A DNA stretch of 64,000 nt from Clostridia bacterium (GTDB lineage Bacteria; Bacillota; Clostridia; Oscillospirales; Oscillospiraceae): contig SAAS01000008.1 in NCBI GenBank assembly GCA_009929315.1, positions 51,946 through 115,945 of the forward strand, in the 5' to 3' direction. This document shows positions 58,983-64,000 of this stretch, piece by piece; position 1 is the stretch's first letter; each line of letters starts with the position of its first letter. Under the pieces are notes generated by a model. The model worked only from the letters and a program-made list of their open reading frames with translations, had not been told where the DNA came from and did no database searches. Both the position numbers and the translations under genes were made by a program.

Positions 58983-59594
58983 TCACACCCCCTTTGCTTT
59001 CTTTGACGATAAGCCCTGCGAAAAGTTCCCGTCCTCGGTCAATATCGTGCAAAGCCTTTTACGCGCGCGGAAAATGCGGGACTTGACAGTCCCCTCTTCC
59101 AGCGATAATGCCTCGGCAATTTCTTCATAGCTTAGGCCGTCAATCTCGCGCAGGAGCAAAATGGCGCGATAATCTTTCGGCAGACTCATGAGCCCTTTAT
59201 TAATCGCCTCGCGCAGATCCTTTTTCTCCATCAGCGTTTCGGGTGAAAAACGGTCATCAGGGATTTCAAGCTCCTTCTCATCTTCCTCTTCGCTTATATA
59301 TGTCAGAGATCCGTGAGCGCGTCTTCCCTCGGAGCGCAGAAAATCAAGGCAGACGTTTGTGGTCAGCCTGTAAAGCCACACGGAAAAACGGCTGTCGCCG
59401 CGGAAGAGCGCTATTGAATTGTAAGCCTTAATGAAGGCCTCCTGCGACATATCATAAGCGTCCTGCTCCGAGCCTACCATGCGCAGAGCAAGGTTATAAA
59501 CCTTCGTCTGGTTGTCTAAAACAAGCTTTTCAAACGAAGCGCGCTCGCCGTTTTGAACCTGCGCGATAAGGATACTCTCTTCCTCACGCGTCAT
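58983..59594 (-). CDS. ECF sigma factor (SigW/RpoE-like)
   Basis: 203 residues. Region 2 (FEKLVLDNQTKVYNLALRMVGSEQDAYDMSQEAFIKAY ... WLYRLTTNVCLDFLR) and region 4 (LPKDYRAILLLREIDGLSYEEIAEALSLEEGTVKSRIFRARKRL) are complete; regions 1 and 3 are absent as in the ECF group. An acidic linker (EEEDEKELEIPDD) joins them. Its site GAGGTGA overlaps the dusB stop, so it is tied to dusB expression. Confidence 0.93.
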   Translation of the reverse strand: MTREEESILIAQVQNGERASFEKLVLDNQTKVYNLALRMVGSEQDAYDMSQEAFIKAYNSIALFRGDSRFSVWLYRLTTNVCLDFLRSEGRRAHGSLTYISEEEDEKELEIPDDRFSPETLMEKKDLREAINKGLMSLPKDYRAILLLREIDGLSYEEIAEALSLEEGTVKSRIFRARKRLCTILTEDGNFSQGLSSKKAKGV

Positions 59595-59598
59595 AGTT

Positions 59599-60570
59599 TC
59601 ACCTCAATTCCCTTTTTATCTGCGCTGCAAGGCGGTAAATGTCTTCCAGCGTTTCGACATGAACTGCCTGCGTTTTGTAATAAGAAGAATGCGCAACTCC
59701 GTGGAGATACCAGGCGAAATGCCGTCTTGCCTCAAGGCAGCCGATTTTTTCACCCTTGTATTTGACCGTGTTTTCAAACTGGGCAACCGCTGTGTCAATC
59801 CGCTCCGACAGCGGCGGAAGCGGCGGCAATTTGTCCCCTTTTAAAAGCGCGTTAGCCCTTGTAAAAATCCATGGGTTTCCGAAAGCGCCGCGACCTATCA
59901 TCGCCATGTCGCAGCCCGTATAGCGCAAAATTCTAACCGCGTCCTCAGGCTCAAAGACATCACCGTTGGCAATAACGGGTATACTCACCGCTTTTTTAAC
60001 GTCACGGATAATGTCCCAGTCGGCAACGCCCGAATACATCTGCGTTCTCGTGCGCCCGTGAACTGTTATTGCGGAGGCGCCTGCCTCCTCACACATTTTT
60101 CCGAACTCCACGGCGTTGACATTGCCTTTGTCCCAGCCCTTGCGGAATTTCACGGTCACGGGAACTCCCGCGCCGCGAACGACGGCTTCGATAATTTTCC
60201 GTGCCTTCTGGGGGTCGCGCATGAGCGCGCTGCCGTCGCCGTTTCCCGCGACCTTGCCCACGGGACAGCCCATGTTGATGTCGATGATATCCGCGCCCGA
60301 AATTTCACGCGCAAGCCCCGCCGCCTGCTCCATGAATTGCGGCTCGCTGCCGAAAATCTGCGCGGCGCAGGGGTGCTCATGTTCGCCGATTTGCAGGAGG
60401 GCTTTGGTCTTGACATCCTTATAAACAAGAGCCTTGGCGCTCACCATTTCGGTGCTGGTATAGGCGGCGCCCGCTTTAATGCAAACCTCGCGGAACGCGA
60501 TATCCGTAACTCCTGCCATCGGTGCAAGCGCGAGAAGCCCGTTTATTTCAACATTTCCTATTTTTAGCAT
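59599..60570 (-). CDS. dusB: tRNA-dihydrouridine synthase
   Basis: 323 residues; an FMN enzyme that reduces uridines in the tRNA D-loop. [13 protein letters not shown], the catalytic Cys in [33 protein letters not shown] and GRGAFGNPW are typical of DusB. It starts 9 nt after exoA and ends 4 nt before the sigma gene. Confidence 0.94.
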   Translation of the reverse strand: MLKIGNVEINGLLALAPMAGVTDIAFREVCIKAGAAYTSTEMVSAKALVYKDVKTKALLQIGEHEHPCAAQIFGSEPQFMEQAAGLAREISGADIIDINMGCPVGKVAGNGDGSALMRDPQKARKIIEAVVRGAGVPVTVKFRKGWDKGNVNAVEFGKMCEEAGASAITVHGRTRTQMYSGVADWDIIRDVKKAVSIPVIANGDVFEPEDAVRILRYTGCDMAMIGRGAFGNPWIFTRANALLKGDKLPPLPPLSERIDTAVAQFENTVKYKGEKIGCLEARRHFAWYLHGVAHSSYYKTQAVHVETLEDIYRLAAQIKRELR

Positions 60571-60579
60571 TATATTTCC

Positions 60580-61338
60580 TTAAAACTCAATATCCAAGCC
60601 GACAGGACAGTGGTCGCTGCCGTTAATCTCAGGGCAGATAAACGCCTTGTCTATGTTCTCGCGAAGCCTGTCCGAAATTAGAAAGTAGTCGATTCTCCAG
60701 CCGACGTTCTTTTCGCGCGCGTTCATGCGGTAGCTCCACCAGCTGTAAGCCCCCTGCGTGTCGGGGTAAAGATGGCGAAAGGTATCTGTAAATCCCGCGG
60801 CAAGAAGCTCGGAAAATTTCGCGCGCTCCTCGTCCGAAAAGCCGGGGTTTCCCCGGTTCGTTTTCGGGTTTTTAAGGTCGATTTCCTGATGGGCGACGTT
60901 TAAATCGCCGCAGATAATAACCGGCTTTTTCACATCGAGAGAGGAAACGAAGTCGCGGAAGGCATCCTCCCAGTCCATGCGGTAGGCAAGGCGCTTAAGC
61001 TCGTCCTGCGCGTTCGGCGTATAGACGCACACGAGGAAAAACTCCTCAAATTCGAGGGTCAATACCCGCCCCTCCGTGTCGTGCTCAGGGATTCCCAAGC
61101 CATAGATAACGGAGAGCGGCGTGCGTTTTGTGAAAACTGCGGTTCCCGAATAGCCTTTTTTCTCGGCGTAATTCCAATAGGTTTCGTAGCCCGATAAATC
61201 GAGCTCGATTTGCCCCTCCTGAAGCTTGGTTTCCTGAAGGCAGAAAACATCCGCAGAAAGCCCGTAGAACCGCTCCTCGAAGCCCTTCTTTGCAACCGCG
61301 CGAAGTCCGTTTACGTTCCATGAAATCAGACGTATCAT
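60580..61338 (-). CDS. exoA: Exodeoxyribonuclease III (AP endonuclease)
   Basis: 252 residues; repairs abasic sites. Motifs ISWNVNGLRA, QETKLQEGQ (metal-binding Glu), the GDLNVAHQEIDL and the late GSDHCPVGLDI (catalytic Asp-His) are complete. The start overlaps the trmB stop by 4 nt with AGGAGAAGCG ahead. Confidence 0.95.
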   Translation of the reverse strand: MIRLISWNVNGLRAVAKKGFEERFYGLSADVFCLQETKLQEGQIELDLSGYETYWNYAEKKGYSGTAVFTKRTPLSVIYGLGIPEHDTEGRVLTLEFEEFFLVCVYTPNAQDELKRLAYRMDWEDAFRDFVSSLDVKKPVIICGDLNVAHQEIDLKNPKTNRGNPGFSDEERAKFSELLAAGFTDTFRHLYPDTQGAYSWWSYRMNAREKNVGWRIDYFLISDRLRENIDKAFICPEINGSDHCPVGLDIEF

Positions 61339-61976
61339 CGCTTCTCCTTTTTAGCCACAAGTCGGTTTATATTCATGCCCTGCTCGTGAAATTTTGCCTC
61401 GTAGTCTGTCATCACGCCGACGACTCCGTTTTCGTGGAGGTTCCGCGTTACTTCCGTAAGTGTCCAGCCCTCATGTTCGAAGGTTTCAACCGAATACTCG
61501 AAAAGCGGCTGATTGTCCGTTTTGAAGTGGATTTCCCCCTTGGGTTTCAGCACGGTCTCATAAAGCTCCAAAAAGCCGGGAGAGGTCAGCCTGTGCTTGG
61601 CGTCGCGGTTTTTCGGCCACGGATCGGAAAAGTTGAGGTAAATTCTGTCCACCTCGCCCTGCGCGAAGATTACGGGCAGCGCAAGCACGTCCGTGTCGAT
61701 GAAGCGCACATTTTCGATTCCCCTGTCGGATACACGCTCCATGCCGATTATCATAGCGTCGGCAACCTTCTCGATTGCCACAAGCAGAGCCTCGGGGTTC
61801 TGCTCGGCAGTGTCAGCGGTAAAACGTCCCTTTCCGCAGCCCAGCTCGAGCCAGAGCGCCGAATAGTTAGGATTTTGCTCCAGCCACTCGCCCTTGAGGG
61901 CGGCGGGGTCCATTATCTGAACATACGAGCATTGCTCCATGCGTGGTATTAGGTTTGGTTTCCTGCGAATTCTCAT
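61335..61976 (-). CDS. trmB: tRNA (guanine-N7)-methyltransferase
   Basis: 213 residues; makes m7G46 in tRNA variable loops. LELGCGKGRF binds SAM; YLNFSDPWPKNRDAKHRL is the family signature. ATG 61976 (MRIRRKPNL) is used, as in homologues, with GGAGTG upstream. First gene of the run trmB-exoA-dusB-sigma-anti-sigma. Confidence 0.95.
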   Translation of the reverse strand: MRIRRKPNLIPRMEQCSYVQIMDPAALKGEWLEQNPNYSALWLELGCGKGRFTADTAEQNPEALLVAIEKVADAMIIGMERVSDRGIENVRFIDTDVLALPVIFAQGEVDRIYLNFSDPWPKNRDAKHRLTSPGFLELYETVLKPKGEIHFKTDNQPLFEYSVETFEHEGWTLTEVTRNLHENGVVGVMTDYEAKFHEQGMNINRLVAKKEKR

Positions 61977-62000
61977 TTGGTCAATCACACTCCTTTTGCG

Positions 62001-62029
62001 ATGATACCATATAGAGCGCAAAACATCAA
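62001..62029 (-). promoter_or_regulatory. Promoter of the trmB-to-anti-sigma operon
   Basis: Minus-strand -35 TTGATG (62024-62029), 17-nt spacer, -10 TATCAT (62001-62006), close to the trmB start. Confidence 0.65.
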
Positions 62030-62040
62030 CAAAAAAACCG

Positions 62041-62069
62041 TTGCAGATTTATTCAATCTATGGTAGTAT
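62041..62069 (+). promoter_or_regulatory. Promoter ahead of the tRNA-Pro remnant array
   Basis: -35 TTGCAG (62041-62046), 17-nt spacer, -10 TAGTAT (62064-62069), back to back with the trmB promoter and about 55 nt before the first tRNA-like copy. Probably the promoter of the ancestral tRNA gene. Confidence 0.55.
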
Positions 62070-62124
62070 ATCAAGGCTTTCGTAACCCGTATTATGGGAG
62101 GAAAGATTGTGAAAATGTGTATTT

Positions 62125-62180
62125 CCGGGTGTGGCGCAGCTGGTAGCGCGCGTGGTTTGGGACCACGAGGCCGCACCCCG
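62125..62180 (+). pseudogene. tRNA-Pro(TGG) remnant 1, T-arm lost
   Basis: Acceptor 5' strand CCGGGTG (62125-62131), D-arm and full anticodon arm (CGTGG-TTTGGGA-CCACG, 62151-62167) are intact. Then AGGCCG is followed directly by CACCCCG (62174-62180), which can pair with six of the seven acceptor bases, and no T-arm or CCA is found. It has a promoter upstream and a terminator downstream, so it may still be transcribed. Confidence 0.7.
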
Positions 62181-62215
62181 CAGGGGCTGACTTGGGGTGA
62201 GGGCGTTAAGAAAAT

Positions 62216-62234
62216 GTGCCGGTGGCACTTTTTT
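62216..62234 (+). terminator. Terminator after tRNA-Pro remnant 1
   Basis: GTGCC-GGT-GGCAC stem-loop followed by six T. Confidence 0.8.
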
Positions 62235-62306
62235 AGCCCGAAGGCGCGAGGAGGTTTCGACGAGCGCGGAACCTGCGGCATTGCGAAAATTAAATTCTAG
62301 GTATAT

Positions 62307-62344
62307 CCGGGTGTGGCGCAGCTGGTAGCGCGCGTGGTTTGGGA
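62307..62344 (+). repeat. tRNA-Pro 5'-half copy 2
   Basis: 38 nt identical to the first 38 nt of remnant 1, from the acceptor start CCGGGTG to the last base of the anticodon loop TTTGGGA; sequence then diverges at once. Preceded by ATAT, as are copy 3 and the complete gene (copy 3 and the gene share AATAT). Confidence 0.9.
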
Positions 62345-62376
62345 AGGTCGACGAATTTAGCAGTACAATTTAATAT

Positions 62377-62414
62377 CCGGGTGTGGCGCAGCTGGTAGCG
62401 CGCGTGGTTTGGGA
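62377..62414 (+). repeat. tRNA-Pro 5'-half copy 3
   Basis: A second 38-nt copy identical to copy 2, starting exactly 70 nt after it and again ending with the anticodon loop. Confidence 0.9.
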
Positions 62415-62472
62415 GTAGCGACCGAACTATCCTCGATATGTCGGCGCAGCCCCAATAATCCTTGAAGCACGG

Positions 62473-62520
62473 GCGGAAGCTGCATTTTCTTACCGCTCGA
62501 ACACTATGCAGAGCTTCCGC
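62473..62520. repeat. Inverted repeat between copy 3 and the complete tRNA-Pro
   Basis: Arms GCGGAAGCT-GCAT (62473-62485) and ATGC-AG-AGCTTCCGC (62506-62520) pair over 13 bp with a two-base bulge and a 20-nt loop. It has no U-run. It could be a binding site of a recombination protein or a remnant of an element end. Confidence 0.55.
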
Positions 62521-62554
62521 AAGACCACAGCTTTGCCCATAGACGGCAAAACAC

Positions 62555-62583
62555 TTGGCAACCATTTCTCAGCGTGTTATAAT
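62555..62583 (+). promoter_or_regulatory. Promoter of the complete tRNA-Pro
   Basis: -35 TTGGCA (62555-62560), 17-nt spacer, -10 TATAAT (62578-62583), 16 nt before the tRNA. Confidence 0.8.
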
Positions 62584-62599
62584 GATAAAAATTGAATAT

Positions 62600-62675
62600 C
62601 CGGGTGTAGCTCAGTTGGTAGAGCGCGCGGTTTGGGACCGCGAGGCCGCTGGATCGTGCCCAGTCACTCGGACCA
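62600..62675 (+). tRNA. tRNA-Pro, anticodon TGG, with atypical T-loop
   Basis: 76 nt. Acceptor CCGGGTG/CACTCGG (one G-T pair), D-stem GCTC/GAGC, anticodon arm CGCGG-TTTGGGA-CCGCG, T-stem GCTGG/CCAGT, discriminator A and encoded CCA all fit. The T-loop reads ATCGTGC instead of TTCRANY: A at 54 and T at 58 are swapped relative to the universal T54-A58 pair. Its D- and anticodon arms differ from those of the 5'-half copies, so it is not their simple parent. It may be functional or decaying. Confidence 0.82.
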
Positions 62676-62676
62676 A

Positions 62677-62716
62677 AAGTCCTCTGAAATCAATGATTTT
62701 AGAGGACTTTTTCTTT
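62677..62716. terminator. Terminator between tRNA-Pro and the integrase gene
   Basis: A 15-bp stem (AGTCCTCTGAAATCA with TGATTTTAGAGGACT, one G-T pair) followed by a T-rich run on the plus side; also positioned to stop the convergent integrase transcript. Confidence 0.85.
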
Positions 62717-62742
62717 GTCTATTGCAACGCAGATTTTGATCT

Positions 62743-64000
62743 TTAGCATACCGTTTCAAGTTCGATTAAACGCCGGATCTCATCGTAATATTTTTGCACT
62801 GTGCATCTGCTAGTTTGGCATTCACTTGCAATCAAGCTCTTATTTCTAACCTCCGGATTGGCGCGCATATAGGCGGCAATCGCTTTTCTCTTTTTGCTTA
62901 TACCATCTGGTATTTCAACATGATTTGTGCCTGCCTTTATTGCGGCGATTTCAGCCTTCATTTCCGCAATCAGACCGGGGAGCAGCGCTTCGCACTCCTC
63001 CCGGGTTTGGGCGTAGATATTGCGCGAGTGCTTTTTGCCGTCCGGCCACATGGGCGAGTATCGTCCCTCCCAGCAGTGATCACTGATCTGCGTAATACAG
63101 CCGGTGCCCGCCTTTCGTTTGTTCCCCTTGTAGGGCTCAAAGGTCGTCATCGGCTGCTTGCTCACATTTGCGCTATCGGCACCGACATTATTCCTTTCGT
63201 TCGGCTTCGCCTTGCCGATTCCGCGATCAATGCGTACCGCCGCCTCGGTTCTCATATTATCGGTAATGTGGGAGTAAATGTTCAGCGTCGTTTCGGAGGA
63301 TACATGCCCTAACAGAGCTGACAGTGTCTTGACATCCATGCCGTTTTCCAGTGCGGCGGTGCAAAAGGTGTGACGAAGATCATGGAATCGTACCTGCTTG
63401 CACTGCGCGTGCTCTAAAATGAGGTGCAGCCTTTGCCGACAGGTAGCCGGGTCAAGGGAGGAATCCTCTTTTACAGGCGATGGAAACATCCAGCGGGAGT
63501 GTGTTCTTGATTGGTATTCCCTCAGAATTGCTGTTACCGTGGGAGGCAGCACAATTGTGCGCGTGGAGGCTTTGGTTTTTGGCGCAGAAACGGTCAGTTC
63601 ACCTTTCACCCGATAAACCTGCTTGTTGATGTGCAGTTCTCCGGTTTCAAAGTTCAGATCATCCCATTGCAGGGCCAGCAGTTCGCCCCGCCGCAGACCG
63701 GTGGCAAGCTCCAGCAGAAACAGCTCATAATAACCTTCTTCCTTTGCCTGAATCAGAAACCGCTGCAGTTCCTCATGGGTCAGCACCTGCATCTCTCTTG
63801 CTTTCTTTGGCGGGAGCTTGCAGCCAATCGCCGGATTGACACGGATTAGCCCTTCCTGTTCGGCTTTTTCGAGCGCACTGCGGCAGTTGAAGTGACACGC
63901 GCGCACCATCTGATTGGAAAGGCCGACGCCGTAGCTATCCGTATCGCGCAGTCTGCCGCCGATTTTCAACCGTGTATAAAACTGCTGAAGGTCATTCTGC
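62743..64000 (-). CDS. int: Tyrosine integrase with C-terminal arm-binding-like and HTH extension (5' end outside window)
   Basis: The frame is open to the window edge; the first visible residues QNDLQQFYTRL belong to the core-binding domain. The catalytic domain has the Arg of ATGLRRGELLAL, a Lys in TKASTRT, HDLRHTF, LGHVSSETT and the nucleophile Tyr in NIYSHI. About 150 residues follow. A segment GTGCITQISDHCWEGRYSP...KKHSRNIYAQTREECEALL resembles the arm-type DNA-binding domain that normally sits at the N-terminus, and the end (KKRKAIAAYMRANPEVRNKSLIASE...) looks like a helix-turn-helix. It faces the tRNA-Pro, 67 nt away, so it marks the end of an integrated element extending right. Confidence 0.88.
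   Translation of the reverse strand, partial: QNDLQQFYTRLKIGGRLRDTDSYGVGLSNQMVRACHFNCRSALEKAEQEGLIRVNPAIGCKLPPKKAREMQVLTHEELQRFLIQAKEEGYYELFLLELATGLRRGELLALQWDDLNFETGELHINKQVYRVKGELTVSAPKTKASTRTIVLPPTVTAILREYQSRTHSRWMFPSPVKEDSSLDPATCRQRLHLILEHAQCKQVRFHDLRHTFCTAALENGMDVKTLSALLGHVSSETTLNIYSHITDNMRTEAAVRIDRGIGKAKPNERNNVGADSANVSKQPMTTFEPYKGNKRKAGTGCITQISDHCWEGRYSPMWPDGKKHSRNIYAQTREECEALLPGLIAEMKAEIAAIKAGTNHVEIPDGISKKRKAIAAYMRANPEVRNKSLIASECQTSRCTVQKYYDEIRRLIELETVC

Noticed and set aside
62094..62300. 68-residue plus-strand frame over tRNA-Pro remnant 1
   Set aside because: It runs through the tRNA-like arms and the terminator and has no protein-like composition; the RNA explanation is better.
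62125..62414. CRISPR-like direct repeats
   Set aside because: The repeated 38-mer is a tRNA 5' half, spacers are 144 and 32 nt, and no cas genes are present.
62290..62565. 91-residue minus-strand frame over tRNA halves 2 and 3
   Set aside because: Repeats in it (RALPAAPHPDI) are simply the antisense of the tRNA halves; no ribosome binding site.

Overview
The window looks like chromosomal DNA of an anaerobic, low-to-mid GC Firmicute, most likely class Clostridia and perhaps an Oscillospiraceae/Ruminococcaceae relative. The evidence is the protein families (class III ribonucleotide reductase with a fused glutaredoxin-like tail, DUF975, DUF4830, YhfC, LCP and DegV proteins), strong AGGAGG-type ribosome binding sites, several TTG/GTG starts, and near-consensus TTGACA/TATAAT promoters. 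I could not run any search, so the genus is not resolved.

Layout. 1-2.9 kb: end of a GtrB-like glycosyltransferase facing two minus-strand cell-surface polysaccharide genes. 3-7.4 kb (+): anaerobic ribonucleotide reduction and redox (nrdG, nrdD, trxB), with candidate paired NrdR boxes before nrdG and nrdD. 7.4-37.6 kb (almost all minus): a dense housekeeping block. Read in the direction of transcription it contains an rRNA pseudouridine synthase; a MsmX/UgpC-type ATPase; a CdaR-like regulator; ftsE-ftsX-M23 hydrolase-S41 protease (division and wall remodelling); greA-lysS; trmH-like-dprA-topA-trmFO-plsX; acpP-rnc-radical SAM; smc-ftsY-rdgB-yhbY-nadD/yqeK-LCP-rsfS-leuS; and a cold-shock gene. 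38.3-50.6 kb (minus): rpoB-rpoC, then rpsL-rpsG-fusA-tuf, each set with a recognisable promoter. 51-56 kb: a GT-C-like membrane protein, tRNA-Leu(GAG), a HAD phosphatase, an AbrB-regulated ABC exporter operon and degV. 56.3-62 kb (minus): two membrane proteins (YhfC, DUF975), then a five-gene operon trmB-exoA-dusB-ECF sigma-anti-sigma.

62.1-64.0 kb is the accessory edge and the most unusual part. Three truncated tRNA-Pro(TGG) 5' pieces lie in a row ahead of a complete tRNA-Pro(TGG) gene with an odd T-loop. Just beyond it is the end of a tyrosine integrase (cut by the window) that carries what looks like an arm-binding domain plus a helix-turn-helix at its C-terminus. Two of the pieces stop exactly at the 3' edge of the 7-nt anticodon loop, as expected for scars of an integrase that crosses over there. 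This is the best candidate for something undescribed.

No CRISPR array, rRNA, T-box or insertion sequence with terminal repeats was seen. Stretches over 300 bases without a protein gene are: 42785-43089 (rpoC stem-loop and rpsL promoter); 50622-50994 (rpoB promoter and leader, and the promoter of the next plus-strand gene); 52210-52594 (tRNA-Leu with promoter and terminator); and 61977-62742 (the tRNA-Pro array).
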